A stretch of 14,701 bases of DNA from Actinomycetes bacterium (GTDB lineage Bacteria; Actinomycetota; Actinomycetes; Actinomycetales; Cellulomonadaceae), in NCBI GenBank assembly GCA_023389545.1, contig JAEWEI010000170.1, positions 1 through 14,701 of the forward strand. The letters run 5' to 3'. Under the pieces are notes generated by a model. It was not told the DNA's origin. It searched no databases and worked only from the letters and a program-made list of their open reading frames with translations. The translations under genes were made by a program, and so were the position numbers. Within the stretch, counting starts at the first letter, position 1. The number at the start of each line of letters is the position of its first letter. Below are positions 1 through 7,984 of this stretch, piece after piece.

Positions 1-425
1 TCGCCGAGGCGCTGGCCCGGCTCGACGACCCGCGCAGCCGGCTCGCGGTGTTCGCCGAGCGCACGCTGCTCTTCCACCTCGAGGCGGGCTGCGCGGCGCC
101 CGTGGGCGCGCACGCGTGGATCGACGACTCGGCCCCCGACGAGCCGCGCCTGGTGCTCGACGCCGTGGTGATCAGCCTGGACGGCTCCACCGAGCTCCGG
201 CGGTCCGGCTCCGTCCTACTGCGCATGCCACCGAAGGGCCCGGCCCCGGGCCTGGCGCCCATAGCGCTCAGCCCCGTCCTGCACGGGCAGTCGGCCTACG
301 ACGATCTCGCGCTCGCCCTCGGCCACGCGGTCGCCGACGATCTGCTGACCTCGGGCGCCGCGAAGGTCGCCGAGGTGGGCCCCGCCGGGGCGAGCAACGC
401 GGCTGCGCCCGGTGACCAGCGATGA
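1..425 (+). CDS. hemC: Porphobilinogen deaminase (hydroxymethylbilane synthase), C-terminal part
   Basis: The reading frame is open from the left edge of the window (first full codon at 3) to TGA at 423-425, so only the last 140 residues are present. HemC is a cytosolic enzyme that joins four porphobilinogen molecules into hydroxymethylbilane on a dipyrromethane cofactor. The visible part includes LEAGCAAPVGA, which matches the conserved loop carrying the cofactor-binding cysteine (codon 90-92). It is followed by the small C-terminal alpha/beta domain (VVISLDGS, then a helix ending in DDLL). The last 14 bases overlap hemD, pointing to translational coupling. An internal GTG at 48 could be taken for a start, but the frame has HemC-like sequence (LARLDDPRSRLAVFAERT) before it, so the real start lies outside the window. 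Confidence 0.93.
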   Translation, partial: AEALARLDDPRSRLAVFAERTLLFHLEAGCAAPVGAHAWIDDSAPDEPRLVLDAVVISLDGSTELRRSGSVLLRMPPKGPAPGLAPIALSPVLHGQSAYDDLALALGHAVADDLLTSGAAKVAEVGPAGASNAAAPGDQR

Positions 426-1263
426 CGGCCGCCCGATGAGCGCTGAACTCGACCTGGGCCCGCTCAGCGGGCTCCGCGTGCTAGTGCCGCGCGCCACGAC
501 GGGGCCCGACCCGTTGGCCATCGCGCTCATGGCGGCCGGCGCGGAGCCCGTCACCGTCGAGCTCATCACCACCGTCCCGCCAGAGGACCCCACCGAGCTC
601 GACGACCTGCTGCTGGCCCTCGGCGCCGGGTACTACACGTGGCTCGCCGTGACGAGCGCGGCGGCCGTGCCCATGCTCGCCAGCCGGGCCGAGGACATGG
701 ACTCGACGCTCGCGGACCTCGTCGGTGACACGCACGTGGCAGCTGTGGGCCCGGCGACCGCGCGCGCGCTGCGGGCCGAAGGGGTGCGTGTGGACCTGGT
801 GCCGCGCGGCACCTCGTCAGCGGCCAGCCTGCTGGAGCAGTGGCCGGCGCTGTCCGGCGAGGGCCGGGTGCTGGCGCCCCATGCCGACCTGGCCTCGCCG
901 CGGCTCGTGGACGGGCTGCGCGCGCGGGGCTGGCAGGTCGATGACGTGGTGGCGTACCGCACGCTGCGCGGGGCGCCCCCGGAGCCCGACGTCCTCGCCG
1001 CGTGGGCGGGTGGCGACATCGACGCGGCGCTGCTCACGTCCGGCAGCACCGCCCGGCACCTGGTCGAGCTGCTCGGTCCGCCGCCTCCCGCCGTGCTGGT
1101 GTGCTGCATCGGGCCCAGCACCGAGGCGGAGGCGCACCGCCTCGGCCTCCCCGTCGCCGCAGTCGCCGAGGCGCAGACACCCGCGGCCCTCGTCAACGCG
1201 CTCGTCGCGGCCCGCATGCGGCGGCCGCGCCGCGACCCCCGCCACCCCCGAGCATCGAGGTGA
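412..1263 (+). CDS. hemD: Uroporphyrinogen-III synthase
   Basis: This cytosolic enzyme closes hydroxymethylbilane with inversion of ring D to give uroporphyrinogen III, the step after HemC. The protein is 283 residues from GTG 412. It shows the pattern of the HemD family, two similar alpha/beta domains: GLRVLVPRA near the N-terminus, [25 protein letters not shown] in the hinge half, [15 protein letters not shown], and [13 protein letters not shown] at about residues 234-246. HemD proteins diverge strongly, so identity rests on these motifs plus position between hemC and hemB. The start is uncertain: GTG 412 overlaps hemC by 14 bases, while ATG 436 lies 10 bases after the hemC stop and would give 275 residues. 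Neither has a clear Shine-Dalgarno, which fits coupling to hemC translation. The C-terminus ends in an Arg/Pro-rich tail ([14 protein letters not shown]). Confidence 0.92.
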   Translation: MTSDDGRPMSAELDLGPLSGLRVLVPRATTGPDPLAIALMAAGAEPVTVELITTVPPEDPTELDDLLLALGAGYYTWLAVTSAAAVPMLASRAEDMDSTLADLVGDTHVAAVGPATARALRAEGVRVDLVPRGTSSAASLLEQWPALSGEGRVLAPHADLASPRLVDGLRARGWQVDDVVAYRTLRGAPPEPDVLAAWAGGDIDAALLTSGSTARHLVELLGPPPPAVLVCCIGPSTEAEAHRLGLPVAAVAEAQTPAALVNALVAARMRRPRRDPRHPRASR

Positions 1264-1267
1264 ACCT

Positions 1268-2278
1268 GTGACCGGATCCGAGCCGAGCCTCATCGCGCCG
1301 GTGGGCCGAGTGCGCCCCCGCCGCCTGCGCTCCACGCCCGCGATGCGGCGCCTGAACGCGCAGACCCGGGTGCACCCGGCCAGCCTGGTGCTGCCCCTGT
1401 TCGTCAAGGAGGGCCTGAGCGAGCCGGCGCCGATCCGCTCGATGCCGGGCATCGTCCAGCACTCCCGCGACTCGCTGCGCCGGGCCGTGGCGCAGGCCGC
1501 CGAGGCGGGCATCGGCGGCGTGATGCTGTTCGGCGTCCCCGAGCACCGCGACGCCGTGGGCAGCCAGGCCACCGACCCGCACGGCGTGCTCAACGTGGCC
1601 ATCACCGACGCCGCCCGGGAGGCCGGCGACGCGCTGGTGGTGCAGGCGGACCTGTGCCTCGACGAGTTCACTGACCACGGGCACTGCGGCGTGCTGACCT
1701 CCGACGGGCGCGTGGACAACGACGCGACGCTGGTGCGATACGCCGCGATGGCGCTCGCGCAGGCGGAGGCAGGCGCCCACGTGGTGGGGCTCAGCGGCAT
1801 GATGGACGGCCAGACGGCTGTGGTGCGCGACGTGCTGGACGACGACGGCCACGACGACGTGGCGGTGCTGGCCTACGCCGCGAAGTACGCGTCGGCGTTC
1901 TACGGGCCGTTCCGGGAGGCCGTCGACTCGCAGCTCGACGGTGACCGGCGCACGTACCAGATGGACCCGGCGAACCGCCGGGAGGCGGCCCTGGAGGTCG
2001 CGCTCGACATCGCGGAGGGCGCCGACATCGTCATGGTGAAGCCCGCAATGGCCTACCTGGACGTGCTCGCCGACGTCGCAGCGGCGTCCACTGTGCCCGT
2101 GGCGGCGTACCAGGTGTCGGGTGAGTACGCGATGATCGAGGCCGCCGCGGCGAATGGCTGGATCGATCGTCGCCGAGCTGTGATGGAGTCAGTGCTCAGC
2201 ATCAGGCGCGCGGGCGCCGATCAAGTCCTGACGTACTGGGCGGTCGAGCTGGCCGGATGGCTGCAGGAGGAGAGCTGA
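1268..2278 (+). CDS. hemB: Delta-aminolevulinic acid dehydratase (porphobilinogen synthase)
   Basis: HemB condenses two 5-aminolevulinate molecules into porphobilinogen in the cytosol. The 336-residue product, from GTG 1268, has the usual length. The two active-site lysines are visible: K206 in [15 protein letters not shown] and K258 in [13 protein letters not shown]. The C-terminal [18 protein letters not shown] motif is intact. The metal loop reads [11 protein letters not shown], with C130, D132 and C140. The fully zinc-type loop has three cysteines, and here the middle one is Asp, as in other actinobacterial enzymes I know. AGGTGA (1258-1263), made partly from the hemD stop region, is a good ribosome binding site for GTG 1268. 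The same frame stays open upstream to about 725, but that part lies over hemD and looks nothing like HemB. Four bases separate it from hemD, and it overlaps hemL by one base (TGATG). Confidence 0.97.
   Translation: MTGSEPSLIAPVGRVRPRRLRSTPAMRRLNAQTRVHPASLVLPLFVKEGLSEPAPIRSMPGIVQHSRDSLRRAVAQAAEAGIGGVMLFGVPEHRDAVGSQATDPHGVLNVAITDAAREAGDALVVQADLCLDEFTDHGHCGVLTSDGRVDNDATLVRYAAMALAQAEAGAHVVGLSGMMDGQTAVVRDVLDDDGHDDVAVLAYAAKYASAFYGPFREAVDSQLDGDRRTYQMDPANRREAALEVALDIAEGADIVMVKPAMAYLDVLADVAAASTVPVAAYQVSGEYAMIEAAAANGWIDRRRAVMESVLSIRRAGADQVLTYWAVELAGWLQEES
2265..2270 (+). promoter_or_regulatory. Ribosome binding site that fixes the hemL start
   Basis: AGGAGG lies 7 bases before ATG 2278 and inside the end of hemB. 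It selects ATG 2278 over the in-frame ATG 2257, which has no such site and would extend the protein into hemB. Confidence 0.85.
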
Positions 2279-3612
2279 TGGGTGCAGGGAGCGGGACGTC
2301 CGCGTCGTACTTCGAGCGGGCGCGAGCGGTCACGCCGGGCGGGGTGAACTCCCCGGTGCGGGCCTTCGGCTCCGTGGGCGGCACTCCCCGGTTCCTCACC
2401 TCGGCGCGCGGCGCGTATGTGACGGACGCGGACGGCAACGAATACGTCGACCTGGTGGGCTCGTGGGGCCCGGCGCTGCTGGGCCATGCGCACCCGGTGG
2501 TCGTCGACGCCGTGCATCAGGCCGCGTCCCGTGGCCTGTCCTTCGGCGCCCCGACGCTCACCGAGCTCGAGCTCGCGGATGAGATCCGCGCGCGGGTGCC
2601 CGCCGCGGAGCGCGTCCGGCTCGTCTCCACCGGCACCGAGGCCACCATGACGGCTGTGCGCCTGGCGCGCGGCGTCACGGGCCGCGAGCGGATCGTGAAG
2701 TTCGCGGGCTGCTACCACGGCCACGTCGACTCGCTCCTCGCGGAGTCCGGCTCCGGCGTCGCCACCCTGGGCCTGCCCGGCTCGGCCGGTGTGACGAGTG
2801 CCGTGGCCGCCGAGACCATCGTGCTCCCCTACAACGACCTCGAGGCCGTCGAGGCGGCGTTCGCCGAGCACGGCGCCAGCATCGCCGCGATCATCACCGA
2901 GGCGGCGCCCGCGAACATGGGCGTCGTGCCGCCGCTGCCGGGGTTCAACGCCGCGCTGCTGCACATCGCGCATGAGCACGGCGCACTGCTCATCCAAGAC
3001 GAGGTGCTCACCGGCTTCCGTGTGGGACCGGCCGGCTGGTGGGGCCTGGAGGGCTCCGTCGAGGGCTGGGACCCGGACCTGCTGACGTTCGGCAAGGTCA
3101 TCGGCGGCGGGCTGCCTGTGGCGGCCGTCGCGGGCCGGGCCGACGTGCTCGACGCGCTGGCCCCCCAGGGGCCCGTCTACCAGGCGGGCACGCTGTCCGG
3201 GAATCCCGTGGCGACGGCCGCCGGGCTGGCCACGCTGCGGGCCGCCGACACGGCGGTGTACGGCCGCATCGACACGGTCTCCGCCGCGTTGCGGGCCGCC
3301 GTCTCCGGGGCGCTGGCCGAGGCGCAGGCGCCGCATGCCGTGCAGTGGGCGGGCAGCCTGTTCAGCACGATGTTCGGCGGCTCAGCGGCCGCGCGGGGCG
3401 CCCGGGACTACGCGTCGGTGCTGGGCACGGACTCGTGGCGGTACGCGCCGTTCTTCCACTCGCTGCTGGAGCAGGGCGTGTACGCGCCGCCGTCGGCCTT
3501 CGAGGCGTGGTTCGTCTCGGCGGCGCATGACGACGAGGCCGTCTCGCGCGTGCTCGACGCGCTGCCCGCCGCCGCCCGTGCCGCCGCGTCGGCCACGGCG
3601 CCGGAGGCGTAA
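2278..3612 (+). CDS. hemL: Glutamate-1-semialdehyde 2,1-aminomutase
   Basis: HemL is a cytosolic PLP enzyme that moves the amino group of glutamate-1-semialdehyde to give 5-aminolevulinate, the first heme-specific metabolite of the C5 pathway. The product has 444 residues, a typical length. Class-III aminotransferase landmarks are in order: [12 protein letters not shown] near the N-terminus (a HemL hallmark), [16 protein letters not shown] around the cofactor phosphate site, [16 protein letters not shown]-like [12 protein letters not shown] with the pyridine-binding Asp, and the PLP lysine K273 in [25 protein letters not shown] follows. The start overlaps the hemB stop (TGATG) and has a strong ribosome binding site, so hemB and hemL are coupled. 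The order hemC-hemD-hemB-hemL is common in actinobacteria, where HemL depends on glutamyl-tRNA reductase (HemA), presumably encoded upstream. Confidence 0.97.
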   Translation: MGAGSGTSASYFERARAVTPGGVNSPVRAFGSVGGTPRFLTSARGAYVTDADGNEYVDLVGSWGPALLGHAHPVVVDAVHQAASRGLSFGAPTLTELELADEIRARVPAAERVRLVSTGTEATMTAVRLARGVTGRERIVKFAGCYHGHVDSLLAESGSGVATLGLPGSAGVTSAVAAETIVLPYNDLEAVEAAFAEHGASIAAIITEAAPANMGVVPPLPGFNAALLHIAHEHGALLIQDEVLTGFRVGPAGWWGLEGSVEGWDPDLLTFGKVIGGGLPVAAVAGRADVLDALAPQGPVYQAGTLSGNPVATAAGLATLRAADTAVYGRIDTVSAALRAAVSGALAEAQAPHAVQWAGSLFSTMFGGSAAARGARDYASVLGTDSWRYAPFFHSLLEQGVYAPPSAFEAWFVSAAHDDEAVSRVLDALPAAARAAASATAPEA

Positions 3613-3705
3613 CCGCACGTCGGAGGGCCACTGCTGCTGAGCCGCGATCGGGCATGATGGCCCAGACGCGGAGGAATCCCGCGTACCGGACGCGAGGAGA
3701 CCTCA

Positions 3706-4623
3706 GTGCCGCTCATGCAGAAGGCCGTCACGCCCGCCGCCTCCGCGGCGATCCTCGAGCACGGCTACGACCGCGTCTCCGGGTTCGCGCTGCGGGCGGC
3801 GGACGTGTCGTTCGCGACGGGCGCCGAGGCTCTGCATGAGGCGCACGGCCTGGGGTACTCCGGGTCGCCGTTCCGCGCGGACGCGCCCTGGGTGGACGTG
3901 CTGCGGTTCCCGGCGTCGGGGCAGCTCCGCTTCGAGGACGCCATCGGCGGCACGGACGAGGTGTCCCGCCTGCGCACCGGGGGGCCGTTCGTGGACCGCC
4001 CGCCGTTCACGGGCCTGGGGTACCAGCCGGTGGGCGGTCGGCACGTGCCGCAGTTCTGGGTGATGCACACGCGGGTCCCGGCCGGCTCGGAGCTGGTGCG
4101 GGTGCTGGCGGACGGCAGGTCCACGACGCTCGCCCGGTTCGCGGATGTGGGGCATGGCTGGCGGGCGGAGGACGGCTCGGCGCCGCCGTCCGGCACGGCG
4201 TTGTCGCGGTTCGTGGGGCTGATGGCCCAGTGGCGGGGCACGCACCTGGCGGCCGACGCCCTGCCCGACGGCGGTGTGGCGCTCGCCTCGGAGTCCGAGC
4301 CGGAGCTCGACGGGTTCACGCGGACGGCCGCCGGCCGGTGGCGGCGTGAGGTCCCCCGCGCGGAGGTCGCCGAGCTGTTCGAGCTGGTCGTGACGGCCAT
4401 GTGGGGGCCGCTGCTGGTGCGGGTGGTGGACCAGTGGACCGACGAGGACGGCGAGCAGGTGGCGCGCGTCTCGAGCATCGGCCATGACGCGAACGTGGCG
4501 GAGTCGCTGGGCTTGGAGAAGGTCGACGCGGCCGCCTATGAGGCGAACATCCTGATGAGCGCACTGCATGAGGTCACGCCGGCGCGGCTGGTGCCGGACG
4601 ACTGGGCGCCTGCCACCGCCTGA
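3706..4623 (+). CDS. Conserved-looking soluble protein of unknown function, 305 aa
   Basis: I do not recognise this family. The 305-residue product is predicted cytosolic: it has no signal peptide, no membrane segment and no cysteine cluster. It is rich in Trp, Gly and acidic residues. The first part (about 1-165) contains GYDRVSGFALRAADVS, APWVDVLRFPASGQLRF, and PPFTGLGYQPVGGRHVPQFWVMHTRVPAGSELVRV, which looks like a beta-rich fold. The second (about 180-300) holds FVGLMAQWRGTHLAADAL, an Arg/Glu helix around RREVPRAEVAELFELVVTAM, and a tail with ANILMSALHEVTPARLVPDDW. GTG 3706 is chosen because GAGGAG (3694-3699) lies 6 bases upstream; ATG 3715 is an alternative. It starts 93 bases after hemL and ends 136 bases before csoR, so it is probably transcribed separately or read through from hemL. 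Codon use matches the neighbours, which supports real coding. Confidence 0.8.
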   Translation: MPLMQKAVTPAASAAILEHGYDRVSGFALRAADVSFATGAEALHEAHGLGYSGSPFRADAPWVDVLRFPASGQLRFEDAIGGTDEVSRLRTGGPFVDRPPFTGLGYQPVGGRHVPQFWVMHTRVPAGSELVRVLADGRSTTLARFADVGHGWRAEDGSAPPSGTALSRFVGLMAQWRGTHLAADALPDGGVALASESEPELDGFTRTAAGRWRREVPRAEVAELFELVVTAMWGPLLVRVVDQWTDEDGEQVARVSSIGHDANVAESLGLEKVDAAAYEANILMSALHEVTPARLVPDDWAPATA

Positions 4624-4660
4624 GCGACGCGCCCGCCTGCTTGCTGAGACGTCGCGGACC

Positions 4661-4676
4661 CGGGACTGACGTCCCG
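4661..4676 (+). terminator. Short GC hairpin, possible weak terminator
   Basis: CGGGAC and GTCCCG form a 6-bp stem with a TGAC loop, 37 bases after the stop of the unknown gene and just before the csoR operator. There is no T-run. It could end transcription of the upstream gene or be incidental in this GC-rich DNA. Confidence 0.3.
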
Positions 4677-4684
4677 TGCGGGAA

Positions 4685-4699
4685 TACCCCCTAGGGGTA
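4685..4699 (+). promoter_or_regulatory. CsoR-type copper operator
   Basis: TACCCC-CTA-GGGGTA is a perfect 6-bp inverted repeat around a 3-base spacer, 60 bases before the csoR start. CsoR family proteins are known to bind such C-tract/G-tract palindromes. Its right end overlaps TACCCT (4698-4703), which fits the actinobacterial -10 form TANNNT, so a bound repressor would cover the promoter. No clear -35 is visible. The site would autoregulate the csoR-copZ-copA operon. Confidence 0.75.
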
Positions 4700-4749
4700 C
4701 CCTGTTGGAGTGATCGAGCGGCCACGCCGCCACGCCCGACGCACCCCAC

Positions 4750-4755
4750 GGAGGA
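4750..4755 (+). promoter_or_regulatory. Ribosome binding site supporting the TTG start of csoR
   Basis: GGAGGA lies 4 bases before TTG 4760. It is the only strong Shine-Dalgarno here. The alternative in-frame GTG at 4676 lies upstream of the operator and would put regulatory DNA into the coding sequence. Confidence 0.7.
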
Positions 4756-4759
4756 CCCG

Positions 4760-5041
4760 TTGCACGGCTACATCCAGGATAAGGACGACTACCTCAAGCG
4801 GCTGCGCCGCATCGAGGGCCAGGTCCGCGGCATCGCCCGCATGGTCGAAGACGAGACCTACTGCATCGACGTCCTCACCCAGATCGCCGCTGTGACCAAG
4901 GCACTGCAGGCCGTGAGCATCGGCCTTGTCGAGGACCACCTCGGGCACTGCGTCGTCAATGCCGCACGGGAGTCCCCCGAGGCCGGCGCCGCGAAGGTTC
5001 GCGAGGCCAGCGAGGCCATCGCCCGCCTCGTGCGCAGCTGA
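4760..5041 (+). CDS. csoR: Copper-sensing transcriptional repressor CsoR
   Basis: CsoR is a small all-helical repressor that binds operator DNA when copper-free and leaves it when Cu(I) binds. From TTG 4760 the product is 93 residues, a typical length. It opens with YIQDKDDYLKRLRRIEGQVRGI, the diagnostic first helix of the DUF156 family. The copper ligands are all present with exact spacing: C35, H60 and C64 (C-x24-H-x3-C), matching Cys36/His61/Cys65 of Mycobacterium tuberculosis CsoR, and Y34 sits beside the first ligand. This separates it from nickel (RcnR) or formaldehyde (FrmR) relatives, which have a His or other ligand set. It is the first gene of an operon with copZ (42 bases downstream) and copA, behind a CsoR-type operator, so it very probably controls its own operon. 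Confidence 0.95.
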   Translation: MHGYIQDKDDYLKRLRRIEGQVRGIARMVEDETYCIDVLTQIAAVTKALQAVSIGLVEDHLGHCVVNAARESPEAGAAKVREASEAIARLVRS

Positions 5042-5083
5042 TCGCTCCCCCCACACACCACCCACCCGGAAGGAACCACCCCC

Positions 5084-5323
5084 ATGAGCCAGCCCCTCAC
5101 CACCACGTTCGGCGTCGACGGCATGACCTGCGGCAACTGCGTCCAGCACGTCACGGACGAGCTCACCGCGCTGCCCGGCGTCAAGAACGTCACCGTCGAG
5201 CTCGTCAAGGGCGGCACCTCGCAGGTCACCGTCGTCTCCGACCAACCGCTGTCCCACGACGCCATCCGCGAGGCCGTCGACGAGGCCGGATACGCGCTGA
5301 CCCCCAAGGGGTCGCTGCTGTGA
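5084..5323 (+). CDS. copZ: Copper chaperone, heavy-metal-associated (HMA) domain protein
   Basis: The 79-residue product is a single HMA domain with the beta-alpha-beta-beta-alpha-beta pattern. GMTCGNC at residues 13-19 supplies the Cu(I)-binding cysteines C16 and C19. Such proteins carry Cu(I) in the cytosol and deliver it to the P-type ATPase or to CsoR. The start ATG 5084 has AAGGA (5070-5074) 9 bases upstream. The stop overlaps the GTG start of copA by 4 bases (GTGA), so chaperone and pump should be made together. The domain ends with AVDEAGYAL, typical of CopZ. Confidence 0.94.
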   Translation: MSQPLTTTFGVDGMTCGNCVQHVTDELTALPGVKNVTVELVKGGTSQVTVVSDQPLSHDAIREAVDEAGYALTPKGSLL

Positions 5324-7830
5324 GCCCCGCACCAGGTCAGAACCCGACCGGCCATCTCCACGCGCCCCCGGCGCCTCTCGGCACGATCGACCTCGCCGTG
5401 ACCGGCATGACCTGCGCCTCGTGCGTGGGCCGCGTGGAGAAGCGCCTCAACCAGGTGCCCGGCGTCAACGCGACAGTCAACCTCGCGTTGGAGTCCGCGC
5501 ACGTCGAGCTCACCGAGCCCACCGACGAGGAGACGCTGCTCGCCGCCGTGCGCAAGGCCGGATATGAGGCCCGTGTCACCGGGCGCCGGTCCACCCAGGA
5601 GCAGGCCGCCCCAGCTGCCGACCCATCGCCGCACGCCGAAGCGTCCGGGCACGGCATGGACGCGGCGGAGCACGCGCTGTCCGGGCACTCGATGGCGCCC
5701 GGCCACGACATGCAGCCCGACGAGGACACGTCCGCCCCCACCCCCGACCGCGGCTCTGCGCTGCGCACCCGGCTGCAGGTCGCCGCCGTGCTGTCCCTGC
5801 CCGTGCTGCTCCTGTCGATGATCCCGGCGCTGCAGTTCACCGGCTGGCAGTGGGTCGTCGCCGCGCTCTCGCTGCCTGTCGCCACCTGGGCCGCGTGGCC
5901 GTTCCACCGCGCAGCCTTCCGGGCCGCGCGGCACGGCGCCTCGACGATGGACACCCTCGTGTCGATCGGCATCATCGCGGCCACCGGCTGGTCGCTGTGG
6001 GCCCTGCTGCTCGGCGGCGCCGGGGAGCTCGGCGTCACCATGACGCCCACGCTGTGGCCCGCCGCCTCCGCCGACGGCATGGAGATGGCCGTCCCCGAGC
6101 TCTACTTCGAGGTCGCGGCCGTCGTCACCACGTTCCTGCTCGCCGGGCGGTACGCGGAGCACCGCTCCCGCCGCCGGGCCGGGGACGCGCTGCGCGCCCT
6201 GCTGGACCTCGGCGCGAAGGACGTCGCGGTGCTGGTCACCGGCCCCGACGGCGCGCGCGTCGAACAGCGCATGCCCATCGACCGGCTGGCCGTGGGCGAC
6301 GAGTTCGTGGTGCGCCCTGGGGAGAAGGTCGCCACCGACGGCGTGGTCGTCACCGGCACGAGCGCCATCGACGCGTCCCTGCTGACCGGCGAGCCCGTGC
6401 CCGTCGACGTGGGCCCCGGCGACGAGGTGACAGGCGCGACGATCAACACCTCCGGGAGCCTCGTCGTGCGGGCTGCCCGCGTGGGCGACGAGACCCAGCT
6501 CGCGCAGATCGGCCGGCTGGTCGCCGCCGCGCAGACCGGCAAGGCGCCCGTGCAGCGGCTCGCCGACCGGATCTCCGCGGTGTTCGTGCCCATCGTCCTG
6601 GTCCTGGCGGTCCTCACGCTCGTGACCTGGCTCGTCACCGGCGGCGGCGCGCAGGCCGCGTTCACCGCCGCCGTGGCTGTGCTGATCATCGCGTGCCCCT
6701 GCGCGCTCGGCCTCGCGACCCCCACGGCGCTGCTGGTCGGCACCGGGCGCGGCGCCCAGCTGGGCATCCTCATCAAGGGCCCGCAGGTGCTCGAGCAGAC
6801 GCGCGCCGTCGACACCGTGGTGCTCGACAAGACCGGCACCGTCACCGAGGGCCGCATGACCCTCGTCGACGTGCTGACGCCCGAGGGCTCCGCCGACGAC
6901 GCCGCCGACGAGGTGCTGCGCCTCGCGGGCGCCGTGGAGTCGCTCTCCGAGCACCCCATCGCGCGGGCCTTCGCCGACGCGGCAGCCGAGCTCGCCGCCG
7001 CCCGCCGGTCCCGCGTGCCGGCGGGGGTCGGCGAGGACGGGGTCGTCATCGGCTCCGACCAGGTGCACGATTTCCGCAACGCGGCCGGCCACGGCGTCGA
7101 GGGGGTCGTCCGCGTCGCGCATGACGGCGTGGGGCTCGCCCGCCGGGTCCTGGTGGGCCGCCCGCGCTGGCTCGCCCAGCAGGGCGTGGCCACCGACGAT
7201 CTCGACGCGCCCTTCCAGGCGGCCGAGGCCGACGGCGCCACTGCCGTGATGGCCGCGTGGGACGGCCGGGCGCGCGGAGTGCTCGTGCTCCGCGATCCCG
7301 TCAAGGCCACCTCGCAGCAGGCCGTCGCCGAGCTGCGCGCCCTCGGCCTGCGGCCCGTGCTGCTCACCGGCGACAACCGGGGGGCGGCGCTCGTCGCCGC
7401 CCGCGCTGTCGGGATCCCGGAGGCGGACGTGATCGCCGAGGTGCTGCCCGAGCAGAAGGCGCAGACCGTCGAGCGCCTGCAGGCCCTGGGCGCCCGCGTG
7501 GCGATGGTGGGTGACGGCGTGAACGACGCCGCAGCCCTCGCCACCGCCGACCTGGGCCTGGCGATGGGCACCGGCACCGATGTCGCCATCGAAGCGGCCG
7601 ACCTCACCCTGGTGCGGGGCGACCTCCGGTCCGTGCCCGAGGCGATCCGGCTCTCGCGGCGCACCCTGCGGATCATCAAGCAGAACCTGTTCTGGGCGTT
7701 CGCCTACAACGTCGCGGCCATCCCGCTCGCGGCGCTCGGGCTGCTCAACCCGATGATCGCGGGCGCCGCGATGGCGTTCTCCTCGGTGCTCGTGGTGACC
7801 AACTCGCTGCGGCTGCGCACGTTCCGCTAG
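5320..7830 (+). CDS. copA: Cu(I)-exporting P1B-type ATPase
   Basis: This 836-residue inner-membrane pump uses ATP to export Cu(I). In order it has one N-terminal HMA domain (about 21-88) with GMTCASC (C32, C35); a His/Met-rich linker (about 92-151) with three GHxM motifs; membrane helices from about 153; the actuator domain with LLTGEPVPVD (TGE 356-358); the CPC metal site C459-P-C461 in IIACPCALGLATPTAL; the phosphorylated Asp D503 in DKTGT; SEHP (543-546) of the nucleotide domain; and GDGVND (731-736). The last two helices carry AFAYN and MAFSSVLVVTNSLRL, with the Tyr-Asn and Met-Ser residues expected of Cu(I)-type (P1B-1) pumps. All catalytic residues are present. GTG 5320 overlaps the copZ stop and places the HMA domain close to the N-terminus. 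Control is most likely by CsoR at the operator before csoR. Confidence 0.96.
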   Translation: MSPAPGQNPTGHLHAPPAPLGTIDLAVTGMTCASCVGRVEKRLNQVPGVNATVNLALESAHVELTEPTDEETLLAAVRKAGYEARVTGRRSTQEQAAPAADPSPHAEASGHGMDAAEHALSGHSMAPGHDMQPDEDTSAPTPDRGSALRTRLQVAAVLSLPVLLLSMIPALQFTGWQWVVAALSLPVATWAAWPFHRAAFRAARHGASTMDTLVSIGIIAATGWSLWALLLGGAGELGVTMTPTLWPAASADGMEMAVPELYFEVAAVVTTFLLAGRYAEHRSRRRAGDALRALLDLGAKDVAVLVTGPDGARVEQRMPIDRLAVGDEFVVRPGEKVATDGVVVTGTSAIDASLLTGEPVPVDVGPGDEVTGATINTSGSLVVRAARVGDETQLAQIGRLVAAAQTGKAPVQRLADRISAVFVPIVLVLAVLTLVTWLVTGGGAQAAFTAAVAVLIIACPCALGLATPTALLVGTGRGAQLGILIKGPQVLEQTRAVDTVVLDKTGTVTEGRMTLVDVLTPEGSADDAADEVLRLAGAVESLSEHPIARAFADAAAELAAARRSRVPAGVGEDGVVIGSDQVHDFRNAAGHGVEGVVRVAHDGVGLARRVLVGRPRWLAQQGVATDDLDAPFQAAEADGATAVMAAWDGRARGVLVLRDPVKATSQQAVAELRALGLRPVLLTGDNRGAALVAARAVGIPEADVIAEVLPEQKAQTVERLQALGARVAMVGDGVNDAAALATADLGLAMGTGTDVAIEAADLTLVRGDLRSVPEAIRLSRRTLRIIKQNLFWAFAYNVAAIPLAALGLLNPMIAGAAMAFSSVLVVTNSLRLRTFR

Positions 7831-7848
7831 GCGCCGCCGCCGCCCGCT

Positions 7849-7882
7849 GGCCCCCGTCGCTCCACCCCGAGCGGCGGGGGCC
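7849..7882 (+). terminator. Strong GC hairpin ending the copper operon
   Basis: Starting 18 bases after the copA stop, 7849-7861 pairs with 7870-7882 as a 13-bp stem (one T-G wobble) around an 8-base loop. There is no T-tract, as is usual for actinobacterial terminators. It separates copA from the VOC gene. Confidence 0.75.
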
Positions 7883-7984
7883 GCGTGCGTCACCCACGCC
7901 GACGCGCGCGGCGCCTATGGGGGGCGAGACGATGGGATGCGGCGCCGACACCAGGCCGGCGGCCATCGGCAGGGGGTCGATGAG

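Noticed and set aside
725..1267. An open frame upstream of and continuous with hemB
   Set aside because: It lies over hemD in another frame, is Arg/Trp/Pro-rich with no HemB similarity, and hemB has a good start and ribosome binding site at 1268.
3625..3663. GGGCCA and TGGCCC as a hairpin after hemL
   Set aside because: The arms are 6 bases with a 27-base loop, too weak to call a terminator.
4858..7893. A 1011-codon open frame on the - strand across csoR, copZ and copA
   Set aside because: Its translation is a Gly/His/Arg/Gln-rich shadow of the copper genes, whose motifs are unmistakable on the + strand. Long antisense frames are expected at this GC content.
7937..7984. Upstream ATG start for the VOC protein
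   Set aside because: The 16 extra residues (RRRHQAGGHRQG type) do not fit the fold, and ATG 7985 has its own purine-rich site and begins directly at the first beta strand.
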